A DNA stretch of 64,000 nt from Gallionellaceae bacterium (GCA_030823955.1 JAVBYO010000003.1:1-64000), one strand, 5' to 3'. Counted from the stretch's first letter, positions 47,557 to 58,121 are shown. Numbers and translations are program-made. Notes: generated by a model not told the origin, from the letters alone.

Positions 47557-48960
47557 TCACCCCGCCCTCCCCATCGCCTTTTCCAGCACTTCAAAAATCT
47601 TTGGTGACTGACACTGCGCGACGTTGAAGCGCAGAAACGGTGTCGCCGTTTGGCTCAGGCTGAACACGTTGCCGGGTGCCAGCACCACACCTTCATGCAG
47701 TGCGTGTTGCGACACTTTGGCGGAGTCCAGCTCGTGCGGCAGGCGCATCCACAGGAACATGCCGCCCTGCGGTTTCATCCAAGGGGTGATGCCGAGTTTT
47801 TCCAGTTTGTGCAGCGTGCGTCCCATGGTGTCGGCCAAGCGGCTGCGCAGTGCATCGACGTGGTGGCGATAGGCACCTTGACGCAGCAGGGAGTGAAGCA
47901 GTTCCGCGCCTAGGCCGTTGCTGCTGAGCGTGGTGGCCAGTTTCAGATCGACGATTTTTTCCGCCCAGTCTTGCCGCACTGCGATGTAGCCGCAGCGCGC
48001 TGAGGCCGTAAGCACTTTGGAAAAGCTGCCGATGTGAATGACCCGGTTCAGTCCGTCGAATGAGGCCAGCAGGGGCGAGGTGTTTTGCGCGAACTCGGCA
48101 TAGATGTCGTCCTCGATGATTAACAGGTTGTGATCCTCGGCGAGCTTGAGCACGCGGTGCGCGACGATGGGTGATAACACGGCACCGGTCGGGTTGTGAA
48201 AAACCGAATTGGTGATGTACAAGCGCGGTTTGTGTTGTGCCAGCAGTTCGGCCATCGCCTGCACATCCGGCCCCTGCTCGGTATAAGGCACGGCGACCAG
48301 CTGCACGCGATGCGCGCGCAGCAGTGCTTGAAAGTTGAAGTAACCCGGATCGTCGATCAGCACGGTGTCGCCCGGCTCCAGCAAAAAACGACAGATCAGG
48401 TCGATGGCCTGCGTGCCGGAATCGGTCAGGATGATCTGGCGCGCAGAGGCCGCGACACCGCGTTCGCCGAGGCGGCGGCTCAGCAGTTCGCGCAAGGCGA
48501 GGTGCCCATATGGGTGGCCGTATTCCAGCAGCCCGGCTTGCGGGTCTCTGGCCAGTCGGCGCAGGGCGCGACGGATTTCTTCTTCCGGCAACCATGAGGG
48601 CGGAAGCCAGCCGCAGCCGGGCTTGAGCATGTCGCCGTTGGCTTCGAGCGACTGGCGGATGATCCACAGTGGGTCGATGCTGCGATCTTTTGTCGCGCCC
48701 ACATCGGCCAGCGATAAAGGCGGCAGGTGCCCACACACATAAAAGCCCGAGCCGCGCTTCGCGGTGATCACGCCGTCGGCAGCCAGACGGTCATAGGCTT
48801 CGACGATGGTGTTTTTCGCGACGTTTAAACGTTCGGCCATCTGCCTGATGGAGGGCAGGCGTTCGCCCGGCACCAGCACACGGGCAGCCAGTTGTTCGCG
48901 GATGGTTTGCATCACAGTTTCTACGCGGGTGCCGTCTTTGGGGCTGGAGGTTTTCATCAT
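47557..48960 (-). CDS. MocR-type regulator (GntR HTH fused to aminotransferase-like domain)
   Basis: The 467-aa protein has a GntR winged-helix domain (ERLPSIRQMAERLNVAKNTIVEAYDRLAADGVI, residues about 30-70). A fold-type I aminotransferase domain follows, with the PLP lysine in GSFSKVLTASARCGYIAV and the HNPTG block. Such proteins bind PLP adducts to sense amino acids or vitamin B6. It is divergent from an EamA exporter and shares with it a promoter region holding two TTGTACCCAT repeats. Confidence 0.95.
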   Translation of the reverse strand: MMKTSSPKDGTRVETVMQTIREQLAARVLVPGERLPSIRQMAERLNVAKNTIVEAYDRLAADGVITAKRGSGFYVCGHLPPLSLADVGATKDRSIDPLWIIRQSLEANGDMLKPGCGWLPPSWLPEEEIRRALRRLARDPQAGLLEYGHPYGHLALRELLSRRLGERGVAASARQIILTDSGTQAIDLICRFLLEPGDTVLIDDPGYFNFQALLRAHRVQLVAVPYTEQGPDVQAMAELLAQHKPRLYITNSVFHNPTGAVLSPIVAHRVLKLAEDHNLLIIEDDIYAEFAQNTSPLLASFDGLNRVIHIGSFSKVLTASARCGYIAVRQDWAEKIVDLKLATTLSSNGLGAELLHSLLRQGAYRHHVDALRSRLADTMGRTLHKLEKLGITPWMKPQGGMFLWMRLPHELDSAKVSQHALHEGVVLAPGNVFSLSQTATPFLRFNVAQCQSPKIFEVLEKAMGRAG

Positions 48961-49005
48961 TTGTACCCATGAGTTTTACGGACAGTATCTTTGAATTGTA
49001 CCCAT
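48961..49005. promoter_or_regulatory. Direct-repeat operator in the MocR/EamA intergenic region
   Basis: Two identical 10-mers, TTGTACCCAT, start at 48961 and 48996, 35 bases apart, between the divergent genes. MocR proteins typically bind spaced direct repeats next to their own promoters, so these are the likely binding sites. Confidence 0.65.
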
Positions 49006-49072
49006 CTGTCACTGTTGGCTTGATAATTTTCAGGGGAAGATGCGGGCATTCTTTAGATGAAGAGGCGGAAGA

Positions 49073-49942
49073 ATGGGCATGGATATGCGATTAAAGGGCT
49101 GGAGTAGCGGACTGCTGGGTGTGCTGATCTTCAGCGGTACGCTCCCTGCCACACGGGTGGCGGTCGCCACGTTCGACCCGATCTTTTTTACGCTGGCGCG
49201 GGCGGTCATTGCCGGTGTGTTGGCCGCCTTGATCTTGCTGGCTTTGCGCCAGCCCCGGCCTGCGCGCAGTGACAGTCGCGCGTTGTTGGTGGTGGCGCTC
49301 GGTGTGGTGGTGGGTTTTCCGCTGTTGCTCGCGCTGGCGTTGCGTCATGTGAGTGCGGCGCATGCCACGGTGTTCGTCGGCTTATTGCCGATGGCGACGG
49401 TGATGTTCGGCGTGTTGCACGGCGATAAAAATCCGCGCGGCTTGTTCTGGCTGTTCTCGTTGTCGGGGAGTCTGGTCGTGGCGGGCTTTGCGATGGGGCA
49501 GGGTATCGGTGTTTCCTTGTTCGACGATCTGCTGATGCTGGTTGCGGTGATCGTGTGCGGGCTGGGTTATGCCGAGGGTGCGCGTCTGGCGCGGCGCATG
49601 GGCGGATGGCAGGTCATCTGCTGGGCGCTGGTGTTGGCGCTGCCCTTGATGTTGCCACTGTGCCTGTGGACGCTGCCGGGCAATCTTCAGCAAGCCGCCT
49701 GGCCCGCTTGGCTGGGCTTGGGCTACGTTTCGCTGTTCAGTATGCTGATCGGGTTTTTCTTCTGGTATCGCGGTCTGGCGCTCGGCGGCATTGCGCCGAT
49801 CAGTCAGTTGCAATTGCTGCAACCGTTCTTCGGGCTGGGGCTGGCCGCAGTGCTGCTGGGCGAACACGTCAGTGCGATGATGGTCACCTCTGCGCTGGCG
49901 GTTGCGCTGTGTGTGGTCGGGGCAAGGCGGTTTGCTAGTTAA
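49073..49942 (+). CDS. EamA/DMT-family transporter
   Basis: The 289-aa inner-membrane protein has ten hydrophobic segments in two EamA halves (GVLIFSGTLPATRVAVATFDPIFFTLARAVIAGVLAAL; GFFFWYRGLALGGIAPISQLQLLQPFFGLGLAAVLLGEHVSA). Family members export amino acids or metabolites. The neighbouring MocR regulator probably controls it. An alternative ATG lies six bases downstream. Confidence 0.92.
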   Translation: MGMDMRLKGWSSGLLGVLIFSGTLPATRVAVATFDPIFFTLARAVIAGVLAALILLALRQPRPARSDSRALLVVALGVVVGFPLLLALALRHVSAAHATVFVGLLPMATVMFGVLHGDKNPRGLFWLFSLSGSLVVAGFAMGQGIGVSLFDDLLMLVAVIVCGLGYAEGARLARRMGGWQVICWALVLALPLMLPLCLWTLPGNLQQAAWPAWLGLGYVSLFSMLIGFFFWYRGLALGGIAPISQLQLLQPFFGLGLAAVLLGEHVSAMMVTSALAVALCVVGARRFAS

Positions 49943-49997
49943 AAAGATGGGGAAAGCTGTTTGAAGGCACGGGAGCAAAAACGTGCTCGCCCTACGG

Positions 49998-50003
49998 TAT
50001 AAT
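49998..50003 (+). promoter_or_regulatory. -10 element for the ribF-ileS-lspA-ispH operon
   Basis: A perfect TATAAT lies about 11 bases before the ribF ATG, implying a very short leader. The -35 (GCAAAA) is weak and overlaps a small GAGCA/TGCTC hairpin. Confidence 0.4.
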
Positions 50004-50013
50004 CCGCACCGTT

Positions 50014-50943
50014 ATGCAGATACTTCGCGGACTTACTTCCCCCGACAAGCAGCCCCTTGCACTCACCATCGGTAACTTCGATGGTGTGCATCTCGGGCAT
50101 CAGGCTTTGCTCGAACAATTACAACTTGCCGCGCGTGAGCGCGAGCTGGTGACGGCTGCCATCGTGTTCGAGCCGCATCCGCGCGAGTTTTTTACCCCGG
50201 ATCAAGCTCCGGCACGGCTCACCAACCTGCGCGAGAAGCTGGAATGTTTTTCCGCGCTTGGTCTGGGCCGGGTGCATGTCTGTCGTTTCGATGAGAAACT
50301 GGCACACACCAGTGCGGCCGATTTCATCGATGCGCTCTACAAGAACCTATCCGCAAAACACGTGCTTATCGGCGACGATTTCCGTTTTGGCAATGCGCGC
50401 GGCGGCGATTTCGCTCTGCTGGAAAAGATGGGGCAGCAGCAGGGCGTCACGGTGAAGTCGATGAGCAGCGTGTTGCAAGACGGGGTGCGCATCTCCAGTA
50501 CCGGTGTGCGTATGGCTTTGAATGAAGGAAATCTGCATCTGGCGCGGCGTTATCTGGGGCGGCCTTACAGCATCAGCGGGCATGTGGAGCACGGTAAAAA
50601 AGTCGGGCATAAGCTGGGTTATCCCACCGCCAATATCCAGTTCAAACACAATCGTGCGCCGCTGTCGGGTGTGTTCGTGGTGCGTGTGCATATCGAGGGT
50701 GGTGCGGTGCATGAGGGAGTGGCGAGCCTCGGGGTGCGCCCGACGGTGGAGCTGAACGGCAAGCCGGTGCTGGAAGTACACCTGTTCGATTTCGCACAGC
50801 AGATCTACGGCAAACATCTGCGGGTAGATTTTCTGCATAAGCTGCGCGATGAAATGAAGTTCTCCGGTTTGGAAAGTCTAACGCAACAGATCGCGCGCGA
50901 TGTCGAGCACGCAAAGGAATGGTTTATAAAAGATGGCAACTGA
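50014..50943 (+). CDS. ribF: Bifunctional riboflavin kinase/FMN adenylyltransferase
   Basis: RibF makes FMN and then FAD. The 309-aa protein has the nucleotidyltransferase domain first ([19 protein letters not shown]) and the kinase domain from about residue 185 ([21 protein letters not shown]). It overlaps ileS by 11 bases. The ribF-ileS-lspA-ispH order is conserved in proteobacteria. Confidence 0.97.
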   Translation: MQILRGLTSPDKQPLALTIGNFDGVHLGHQALLEQLQLAARERELVTAAIVFEPHPREFFTPDQAPARLTNLREKLECFSALGLGRVHVCRFDEKLAHTSAADFIDALYKNLSAKHVLIGDDFRFGNARGGDFALLEKMGQQQGVTVKSMSSVLQDGVRISSTGVRMALNEGNLHLARRYLGRPYSISGHVEHGKKVGHKLGYPTANIQFKHNRAPLSGVFVVRVHIEGGAVHEGVASLGVRPTVELNGKPVLEVHLFDFAQQIYGKHLRVDFLHKLRDEMKFSGLESLTQQIARDVEHAKEWFIKDGN

Positions 50944-53752
50944 TTACAAAGACACTCTCAATCTTCCCGATACCCCGTTCCCCATGCGCGGCGATCTCGC
51001 CAAGCGCGAGCCGCAGATGCTGGCGCAATGGCAGGCACAGCAGCGTTACCAGCGCATCCGCAAGGCGAGCAAAGGCCGTCCAAAATTCGTGCTGCATGAC
51101 GGCCCGCCGTATGCCAACGGCGACATCCACATCGGCCATGCGGTGAACAAGATCCTCAAGGACATCATCGTCAAAAGCAAGACGCTGAGCGGTTTCGACG
51201 CACCTTATGTGCCGGGCTGGGATTGCCATGGCTTGCCTATCGAGTTGCAGGTGGAAAAGAAACACGGCAAGGCGATCCCGCCCGCGCAATTCCGCGAGCT
51301 GTGCCGCGCTTACGCCAAGGAGCAGATCGAGCGCCAGAAGAAAGACTTCATCCGCCTCGGTGTGCTGGGCGAATGGGACAACCCTTATCTGACGATGGAT
51401 TTCAAGACCGAGGCGGAGATCGTGCGTGCGCTCGGCAAGATCTATGAGCGCGGCTATCTGTATCAGGGGCGCAAGCCGGTGAACTGGTGTCTTGATTGTC
51501 AGTCTGCGTTGGCCGAAGCCGAAGTGGAATACGAAGACAAAGTATCGCCCGCGATCGATGTGGGCTTTGAGGCGGTAGATAAAGCGGCTGTCGCCAAAGC
51601 TTTCGGCATTGGTCATTTGCCTTCTGATGCCAAAGTCTATGCGGTGATCTGGACGACGACCCCGTGGACACTGCCCGCGAATCAGGCGGTGAGTGTGCAT
51701 CCAGAATTTCAATATGACCTGGTTAAGACAGACAAAGGTTATTTGATCCTGGTGTCTGATCTGGTTGCCGCCAGTTTGAATCGTTATAGCTTGAGCGGTA
51801 GTAATGACCGGGGCGATGGTACTGCCGCCACTTGTTATGGCGCGGCTCTGGAAGGACTGCATCTGCATCATCCGTTCCAAGATCGCACTGTGCCCATCAT
51901 CTGCGGCGAACATGTCACGCTGGAAGCCGGTACGGGCTTGGTGCACACCGCACCCGCACACGGTCTGGACGACTATTTCGTCGGGCAAAAATACAATCTG
52001 CCGAACGACAATCCGGTGGGTGATGACGGAAAATTCATCTCCACCACACCTGACGTGGGTGGCACCCAGCTGGCGGGTGTGTTCGTGTGGAAGGGTAATG
52101 ACATCGTGTTGCAGGTGCTGGAAGCCAGCGGCCATCTGCTGCATCAGGAAAAACTCAAACACAGCTACCCGCATTGCTGGCGCCACAAGACACCGATCAT
52201 TTTCCGTTCCACGCCGCAGTGGTTCATCGGCATGGAGCAGCACGCCGATGTGGGCGGTGAGCAGTTGCGCACCTTGGCGAATCAGGCAGTAGAAGATACG
52301 AAGTTCTTCCCGGCATGGGGTAGAGCGCGTCTCGAAGCGATGATCAAGAATCGTCCCGACTGGTGCGTGTCACGCCAACGCAACTGGGGCGTGCCGATGA
52401 CCTTTTTTGTACACAAGGAAACCATGGCGCTGCATCCCCGTACGCCGGAGTTGCTGGAGCAGGTCGCCAAGCGCATCGAGCAGCAGGGCATCGAGGCGTG
52501 GTTCTCGCTGGAGGCAAAAGAATTGCTGGGCAGCGATGCCGCGCATTACCGCAAACTCACCGACACGCTGGACGTGTGGTTCGATTCCGGTGCGACACAT
52601 GCGGCGGTATTGGCGCAACGCGGCGAACTGAAATTCCCGGCAGACTTGTATCTGGAAGGCTCCGACCAGCATCGCGGCTGGTTCCAGTCGTCTCTGTTGA
52701 CCGCTTGTGCCATCAACGGTCGCGCGCCTTACGATGCTTTGCTCACGCACGGTTTTGTGGTGGACGGGCAGGGGCACAAGATGTCCAAATCCAAGGGCAA
52801 CGTCATCGCACCGCAAAAGATTTTGGATACGCTTGGTGCAGACATCCTGCGCCTGTGGGTGGCCTCTACCGATTATTCCGGCGAGCTGACCATCTCCGAT
52901 GAAATCCTCAAGCGCGTGGTGGAAGGTTATCGCCGCATCCGCAACACCTTGCGCTTTCTGCTGGCGAACATCGCGGATTACGATCACGCAAAACATGCCT
53001 TGCCGGTAGATCAATGGCTGGAGATCGACCGTTATGCGCTGGCGTTGACGCAGAAATTGCAAGACGAAGTGAAGGCCGATTACGAACGCTATGAGTTCCA
53101 TCTGATCGCACAGAAGTTACAGGCATTCTGCTCGGAAGAGTTGGGCGGTTTCTATCTCGACATCTTGAAAGACCGCCTCTACACCGCCGGAAAAGATTCA
53201 TTGGCGCGGCGTTCGGCGCAGAACGCGCTGCATCACATCACCCATGCACTGGTGCGTCTGATGTCGCCCGTGCTGTCGTTCACGAGCGAAGAAGTGTGGG
53301 CGGTGTTGACGGGCAAGGATGATGTGAGTGTGTTTGAGGAGTTGTGGTATGACTTGCCAGAACACGCTCTGCAACAAAATTTCATCGACTCGTGGAAGAC
53401 AGTGCGCGATGTCAGAGAGTTGGCGAACAAGGCCATCGAAGAAAAACGTTCGCAGAACCTGTTGGGTTCCCCGCTGCAAGCCGAGCTTGATGTCTACGCT
53501 TTCGGAGTGACGTATGAGGCATTGTTGCGATTGGGTGATGACTTGAAATTCATCTTTATCACGTCACGTGCTGATGTCCATTTGCGAGAAGGCGGTGGTA
53601 TCGGTATCGAAGTCAAGCCGAGCGCATATACCAAGTGTGACCGCTGCTGGCATTACCGCGAAGATGTGGGCAGCGATGCAAACCATCCCACGCTGTGCGG
53701 TCGCTGTGTGAGCAATCTTTACGGTTCCGGCGAGGCCCGCCGTTATGCTTAA
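50933..53752 (+). CDS. ileS: Isoleucyl-tRNA synthetase
   Basis: The 939-aa class I synthetase charges tRNA-Ile. It shows the HIGH motif in [20 protein letters not shown], an editing domain ([14 protein letters not shown]), KMSKS in [11 protein letters not shown] and the C-terminal zinc ribbon [12 protein letters not shown]...[10 protein letters not shown]. This is the bacterial ileS1 type. Confidence 0.98.
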   Translation: MATDYKDTLNLPDTPFPMRGDLAKREPQMLAQWQAQQRYQRIRKASKGRPKFVLHDGPPYANGDIHIGHAVNKILKDIIVKSKTLSGFDAPYVPGWDCHGLPIELQVEKKHGKAIPPAQFRELCRAYAKEQIERQKKDFIRLGVLGEWDNPYLTMDFKTEAEIVRALGKIYERGYLYQGRKPVNWCLDCQSALAEAEVEYEDKVSPAIDVGFEAVDKAAVAKAFGIGHLPSDAKVYAVIWTTTPWTLPANQAVSVHPEFQYDLVKTDKGYLILVSDLVAASLNRYSLSGSNDRGDGTAATCYGAALEGLHLHHPFQDRTVPIICGEHVTLEAGTGLVHTAPAHGLDDYFVGQKYNLPNDNPVGDDGKFISTTPDVGGTQLAGVFVWKGNDIVLQVLEASGHLLHQEKLKHSYPHCWRHKTPIIFRSTPQWFIGMEQHADVGGEQLRTLANQAVEDTKFFPAWGRARLEAMIKNRPDWCVSRQRNWGVPMTFFVHKETMALHPRTPELLEQVAKRIEQQGIEAWFSLEAKELLGSDAAHYRKLTDTLDVWFDSGATHAAVLAQRGELKFPADLYLEGSDQHRGWFQSSLLTACAINGRAPYDALLTHGFVVDGQGHKMSKSKGNVIAPQKILDTLGADILRLWVASTDYSGELTISDEILKRVVEGYRRIRNTLRFLLANIADYDHAKHALPVDQWLEIDRYALALTQKLQDEVKADYERYEFHLIAQKLQAFCSEELGGFYLDILKDRLYTAGKDSLARRSAQNALHHITHALVRLMSPVLSFTSEEVWAVLTGKDDVSVFEELWYDLPEHALQQNFIDSWKTVRDVRELANKAIEEKRSQNLLGSPLQAELDVYAFGVTYEALLRLGDDLKFIFITSRADVHLREGGGIGIEVKPSAYTKCDRCWHYREDVGSDANHPTLCGRCVSNLYGSGEARRYA

Positions 53753-54251
53753 TGGCAATGATGCCATGCTGACAAAATGGCTTGGGTTGGGCGCGCTGCT
53801 GGTTGTGCTGGATCAACTCAGCAAGCTTTGGATCAGCAGCCATTTTTTCTACGGCGAAAGTCACACCGTCACCGGATTCTTCAATCTCGTTCTGGCGCAC
53901 AACACGGGCGCGTCGTTCAGTATGTTGAGTGATGCGGGTGGCTGGCAGCGCTGGTTATTCAGTGCTATCGCGTTCGTCGCTTCGGTGTGGATCATCTGGT
54001 TGCTGCGCAAACATCAACAGGAAAGATTGTTCTGTCTGGCGCTGGCGTTCATCCTCGGCGGTGCTGTGGGTAATCTGATCGACCGTCTGGTCTACGGCTA
54101 TGTGGTGGACTTCCTCGATTTTCATTGGGATGAACATCATTTCGCCGCATTCAACGTGGCGGATACCGCGATCAATATCGGCGCGGCCTTGTTGTTGTGG
54201 GATAGCTTCAAAAAGAAACCGGAGAAGAACGATGGATCTGTTACTCGCTAA
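53745..54251 (+). CDS. lspA: Lipoprotein signal peptidase (signal peptidase II)
   Basis: LspA removes signal peptides from prolipoproteins in the inner membrane. The 168-aa protein has four helices and the catalytic aspartates in [15 protein letters not shown] and [11 protein letters not shown]. The start at 53745 overlaps ileS by eight bases; ATG 53766 (MLTKWLG) is an alternative. Its end overlaps ispH by 20 bases. Confidence 0.96.
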   Translation: MLNGNDAMLTKWLGLGALLVVLDQLSKLWISSHFFYGESHTVTGFFNLVLAHNTGASFSMLSDAGGWQRWLFSAIAFVASVWIIWLLRKHQQERLFCLALAFILGGAVGNLIDRLVYGYVVDFLDFHWDEHHFAAFNVADTAINIGAALLLWDSFKKKPEKNDGSVTR

Positions 54252-55161
54252 TCCGCGCGGGTTCTGCGCCGGAGTTGATCGCGCGATCGAGATCGTCGAG
54301 CGCGCGCTGGCGCTGCATGGCGCGCCTATCTATGTGCGCCATGAAGTGGTGCATAACAAGTTCGTGGTGGAAGGATTAAAAGCCAAGGGCGCGATCTTCA
54401 TCGAAGACTTGGCCGATGTGCCGCCGGACAGCATCCTTATCTTCAGTGCACATGGCGTATCACAGGCGGTGCGGCGCGAGGCGGAAGCGCGCGGATTGAC
54501 GGTGTTCGATGCGACCTGCCCGCTGGTGACCAAGGTGCATATCGAGGTATCGCGTATGCGCGAGCAGGGGAAAGAGATCATCATGATCGGACATAAGGGA
54601 CACCCCGAAGTGGAAGGTACGATGGGGCAAAGCAAAGATGGCATGTATCTGGTCGAGTCTCCCGCTGATGCCTCTCAGCTTAAAGTGAAGGACGAGAACA
54701 ATCTGGCGTTCGTCACCCAGACCACTTTGTCGGTGGATGATGCGAGTAGCATCATCGCGGCACTCAAGACGCGTTTTCCACAGATCACCGGCCCGAAAAA
54801 AGACGACATCTGTTACGCCACGCAGAACCGCCAGGATGCGGTCAAGGTACTGACGCAGCAGTGTGACCTGGTTATCGTGGTGGGCTCTCCCAATAGCTCG
54901 AATTCCAATCGCCTGCGTGAAGTGGCGACCAATCGCAACATCCCCGCCTATCTGGTCGACAATGCTACCGAGCTGGATGCGGCCTGGCTGGTAGGCAAGC
55001 ATCATATCGGTATCGCGGCGGGGGCTTCCGCGCCGGAGGTGTTGGTGCAGGAGGTGATCGCGCGCTTGCAGGAATTGGGGGCAACTCGGGTGCAGGAGCT
55101 GTCTGGCATTAGCGAAAACGTGGTGTTCCCGATCCCCAAGGCACTCAATCCGACTCTCTGA
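54232..55161 (+). CDS. ispH: 4-hydroxy-3-methylbut-2-enyl diphosphate reductase
   Basis: IspH catalyses the last step of the MEP isoprenoid pathway with a [4Fe-4S] cluster. The 309-aa protein begins [21 protein letters not shown], with cluster cysteines in [15 protein letters not shown] and [10 protein letters not shown]. The ATG at 54232 has GGAG upstream; the track's earlier start runs inside lspA. No fkpB lies between lspA and ispH, unlike E. coli. Confidence 0.97.
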   Translation: MDLLLANPRGFCAGVDRAIEIVERALALHGAPIYVRHEVVHNKFVVEGLKAKGAIFIEDLADVPPDSILIFSAHGVSQAVRREAEARGLTVFDATCPLVTKVHIEVSRMREQGKEIIMIGHKGHPEVEGTMGQSKDGMYLVESPADASQLKVKDENNLAFVTQTTLSVDDASSIIAALKTRFPQITGPKKDDICYATQNRQDAVKVLTQQCDLVIVVGSPNSSNSNRLREVATNRNIPAYLVDNATELDAAWLVGKHHIGIAAGASAPEVLVQEVIARLQELGATRVQELSGISENVVFPIPKALNPTL

Positions 55162-55240
55162 GCGGTTGCTCTGTCCTTCGCGGTATCAAAGATATGCGCG
55201 GTATAAATGATGAGACCGGCGTCGATGCAGAGGAAAAATC

Positions 55241-56278
55241 TTGACCGATGAATTTATTGTGATTGGTGCGGGTGCGCTGGGTTTGGCCAGTGCGGAAGCG
55301 CTGTTGCTGCAAGGTGCGACGGTGACCGTGTTGGAACGGGGCGCGGTCGGACGGGAATCTTCCTGGGCAGGCGGCGGTATTCTGTCGCCGCTGTGTCCTT
55401 GGGATTATCCTGATGTTGTCACCCGCCTCACTACACGCGGGGCCGCCTTGTTCGGTGCATGGGCGGAGAGTTTGTATCAGGCCACAGGCATCGATCCTGA
55501 ATATCAGGTTAGCGGTATGTTGGTGTTGCCGCCATTCGATATGGAAGCGGCAGAACGATGGTGTGTGGCTCATGGCATGCAGGCTATACGCGAGGGAAGC
55601 GGACTGTTGCTGCCCGATGTCGCGCAAGCGCGCAATCCGCGTTTGTTGCAATCCCAGCGTGCACGAGTGGAGCAGCTTGGGGGGCGCATTGTCGAGCATT
55701 GTACTGTGCAAGAGATAGATGCCGGTCAAGGGCGCGTCAGCCGATTGCGTACCGATTGCGGCGAGTTCAGCGCACAGCGTTATCTTGTCACCGCCGGTGC
55801 CTGGAGCGCTCAAGTGGCGGGGAAATGGGCCGGTCAGGCCGGTATCAAACCGATTCGCGGACAGATGTTGTTGTTCAAGTTTGCAACGCCGCCTTTGCGT
55901 CACATCCTGTTGCAGGACGGTCTGTATCTGATCCCGCGCAAGGACGGCCATCTGTTGGTGGGAAGCACATTGGAAGATGTCGGTTTTGATAAATTGACCA
56001 CTGCTTCCGCGCGTGAGATGTTGTTGCAACGCGCGATCACTCTATTACCCGCCTTGCGCGACCAGCCATTGGTGCAGCAATGGGCCGGATTGCGTCCGGG
56101 GTCGCCGGATAACATTCCCCGCATCGGACGACATCCCGAGCTGAAAAATCTGTATATCAACAGCGGACATTTCCGTTACGGCGTGACGATGGCACCGGCC
56201 AGTGTCGAGGTGTTGCTGGATGAGATCAACGGCAAAGAGCCGAGCTTCGATAGCTCGCCGTATCAGTGGCGAGCCTAA
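55241..56278 (+). CDS. thiO: FAD-dependent glycine oxidase-like protein
   Basis: The 345-aa oxidoreductase begins TDEFIVIGAGALGLASAEALLLQGATVTVLERG, a GxGxxG FAD-binding fold, and continues with the DAO-family core (AGGGILSPLCPWDYPDVV; GLRPGSPDNIPRIG). ThiO oxidises glycine to the imine used for thiazole synthesis in thiamine production. The start is a TTG at 55241 with AGAGGA upstream; no in-frame ATG fits. No other thi gene is nearby, so the substrate is inferred. Confidence 0.85.
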   Translation: MTDEFIVIGAGALGLASAEALLLQGATVTVLERGAVGRESSWAGGGILSPLCPWDYPDVVTRLTTRGAALFGAWAESLYQATGIDPEYQVSGMLVLPPFDMEAAERWCVAHGMQAIREGSGLLLPDVAQARNPRLLQSQRARVEQLGGRIVEHCTVQEIDAGQGRVSRLRTDCGEFSAQRYLVTAGAWSAQVAGKWAGQAGIKPIRGQMLLFKFATPPLRHILLQDGLYLIPRKDGHLLVGSTLEDVGFDKLTTASAREMLLQRAITLLPALRDQPLVQQWAGLRPGSPDNIPRIGRHPELKNLYINSGHFRYGVTMAPASVEVLLDEINGKEPSFDSSPYQWRA

Positions 56279-56302
56279 GAGATTTTGCGCGGGAGAGGGT
56301 GC

Positions 56303-56311
56303 TGATATAAT
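56303..56311 (+). promoter_or_regulatory. Extended -10 promoter of tRNA-Thr
   Basis: TGA-TATAAT (56303-56311) is a perfect -10 with TGn extension, 11 bases before the tRNA. TTTTGC (56283-56288) lies 17 bases upstream. Confidence 0.65.
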
Positions 56312-56322
56312 TCAGGCCGGAC

Positions 56323-56397
56323 GCCGAAATAGTTCTAGTGGTAAAACAGGGCACTCGTAACGCTCAGTCCTGAGTTCGATTCTCAGTTTCGGCACCA
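56323..56397 (+). tRNA. tRNA-Thr (anticodon CGT), unusual stems
   Basis: The 75-base sequence starts GCCGAAATAGTTC and ends TTTCGGCACCA. The acceptor stem GCCGAAA/TTTCGGC and T-arm CTGAG-TTCGATT-CTCAG pair perfectly. The anticodon loop CTCGTAA gives CGT (Thr, ACG). The anticodon stem GGGCA/CGCTC has a G-U and a terminal A-C mismatch, and the D-stem has only about three pairs, so it may be a weak or decaying gene. An integrase gene lies directly downstream, as is common at tRNA-Thr(CGT) genes. Confidence 0.85.
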
Positions 56398-56430
56398 AGT
56401 CACGTTCTTTTGCAGTCTCAGATATTCTCG

Positions 56431-56466
56431 AAAACCCGCATAACGTAAGGCGTTGGCGGGTTTTTT
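56431..56466 (+). terminator. Terminator downstream of tRNA-Thr
   Basis: AAAACCCGC (56431-56439) pairs with GCGGGTTTT (56456-56464) across a 16-base loop, within a run of six T's. Confidence 0.8.
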
Positions 56467-56509
56467 AATGTCTATGTGGTCTTAGTTGTTCTCATTGCAT
56501 CTTGCTGGC

Positions 56510-56563
56510 ATTGACGGTATATTCGACGGTATAAAATATACCGCCACTTAATATACCGTCAAG
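56510..56563. repeat. Left-end GRCGGTATA repeat cluster of the integrative element
   Basis: Four copies of a 9-base motif occur in 54 bases: TTGACGGTATA (56511), TCGACGGTATA (56523), then inverted TATACCGCC (56537) and TATACCGTC (56552). They lie just upstream of the integrase start and resemble arm-type binding sites for the integrase or its directionality factor; they would also cover the int promoter. Confidence 0.65.
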
Positions 56564-56574
56564 AATGGGGAGCA

Positions 56575-57810
56575 ATGATGGCACTAACCGCAATCGAGAT
56601 TAGTAAGACGAAAGCAACGAGCAAGCCGCAAAAATTACCTGACGGCGGCGGCATGTATTTGTACATTCATGTTAACGGTGGCAAGTATTGGCGCATGGAT
56701 TACCGTTATGGCGGCAAGCGTAAAACACTGGCACTTGGCGTATATCCAGAAGTGAGCCTAGCTGATGCAAGAGATCGGCGCGAACAAGCGCGCAAACTGC
56801 TGGCGAATGATGCAGACCCCAGCGAGGTAAAAAAGGAAGTAAAGAAAGCTGAACAGGCTGAAGCAACTAACAGTTTCAAGATAATTGCCAAAGAATTTCA
56901 CAAGATGAAATCTCCTATGTGGACGGTTAGGCATTCAGATTATTGGATGCTCTATATGGATCGATATGTATTCCCCGTCATTGGCGATAAGCCGATAGAT
57001 AAAATAGACCCAATGGATATTGTCGGCATCTTGCGCGGATTGGAAGCAGCCAAAATATTTGAGACACGCGACAGACTAGGGCAATCCATTGGTGCGGTTT
57101 TCAAATACGCAATGGCAACAGGGAGGGCTAAAACGAATCCAGCTGATATTCGCATCGCATTGGCAGACCGCCCCAAAACAAATCATTACCCCTGCATCTC
57201 TACTGCTGAAACACCTGACTTCCTTCGTGCTGTGTCGGGATATGAGCAACGCGGGAAAGTTTCCGCCATTGCAATATCAGCATTTCGTTTGTTGATGCTG
57301 ACAGCGACCCGCACCAGCGAAGTGAGATATTCCAAGTGGGCAGACTTCAACCTTGATGATGGTGCGTGGATCGTTCCTGCCGAACAAAAGGGACGGAAAG
57401 GAAAAATCGGCAAGCGCAAAGATCATGCTGTACCGTTATCAAAACAAGCTGTCGAAATACTGCGCGGACTGCATCCGATTACAGGGGAGTGTGAGTTTGT
57501 ATTCCCTAACCGAAACAAAACGGGCGAAGTTATTAGTGAAAATACAATATTGAAAATAATCGAGAGCGTCGGCTACAAAGGCAAGATGACAGGCCACGGA
57601 TTTAGAAGTTTAGCCCGTTCAGCATTGGGGGATATGGGGTACAGATGGGAAGTGTTAGAAGCGATGTTATCTCATGCTATACCGAACCAAACCGCCGCCG
57701 CATATATTCGCACTACATACTTTGAAGAACGTCGTGCGGTTATGCAGCAGTGGGCGGACTATCTCGACAAGTTAGAAGCTGGTGCAGAAATAATTCCAAT
57801 GCGAGCCTGA
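56575..57810 (+). CDS. P4-type tyrosine integrase with DUF4102 arm-binding domain
   Basis: The 411-aa protein has an N-terminal DUF4102-like domain (LPDGGGMYLYIHVNGGKYWRMDYRYGGKRKTLALGVYPEVSLADARDRR). A SAM-like core-binding domain and a catalytic domain follow, with Arg246 (ATRTSEVRYSKW), His341-x-x-Arg344 (GHGFRSLARSAL), His367 (LSHA) and the likely nucleophile Tyr377. GGGGAG precedes tandem ATGs. It is placed 178 bases after the 3' end of tRNA-Thr and starts the element. All catalytic residues appear intact. Confidence 0.93.
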   Translation: MMALTAIEISKTKATSKPQKLPDGGGMYLYIHVNGGKYWRMDYRYGGKRKTLALGVYPEVSLADARDRREQARKLLANDADPSEVKKEVKKAEQAEATNSFKIIAKEFHKMKSPMWTVRHSDYWMLYMDRYVFPVIGDKPIDKIDPMDIVGILRGLEAAKIFETRDRLGQSIGAVFKYAMATGRAKTNPADIRIALADRPKTNHYPCISTAETPDFLRAVSGYEQRGKVSAIAISAFRLLMLTATRTSEVRYSKWADFNLDDGAWIVPAEQKGRKGKIGKRKDHAVPLSKQAVEILRGLHPITGECEFVFPNRNKTGEVISENTILKIIESVGYKGKMTGHGFRSLARSALGDMGYRWEVLEAMLSHAIPNQTAAAYIRTTYFEERRAVMQQWADYLDKLEAGAEIIPMRA

Positions 57811-58121
57811 CCCATTGGTTCGTAGAAGCCACAGGTTGGTTTAAGTTGTTTCATATTAATAACCTGCAACGCACGCCAATATCATTTGCTGCTACACAAA
57901 GCCTCAAACAGTGGGTGAGCAATCCCAGCAAGTTACGATCTGACTACGTTGCGGGAACGTGCCACTGTCGGCTTTCTGCTTCTCTATGTCGATGACCGAT
58001 AGGCATAGCCATTGGTCGAAGATGTTGTATTGTGTGTCAACTCCACACCCAAAGCTGGCGCCAGTGGAATGCTAAAATAATGCAGCAGCTCACTCGCGAT
58101 TTAAATTTTGATTGATGGATC
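57811..58121. other. Non-coding stretch between the integrase and the hydrolase gene
   Basis: This 311-base region lies between convergent genes. It contains a short inverted repeat, GTGTG-N7-CACAC, next to GGCGCC (about 58031-58064), but no ORF, tRNA or clear terminator. It may be scar tissue of an earlier insertion. Confidence 0.4.
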
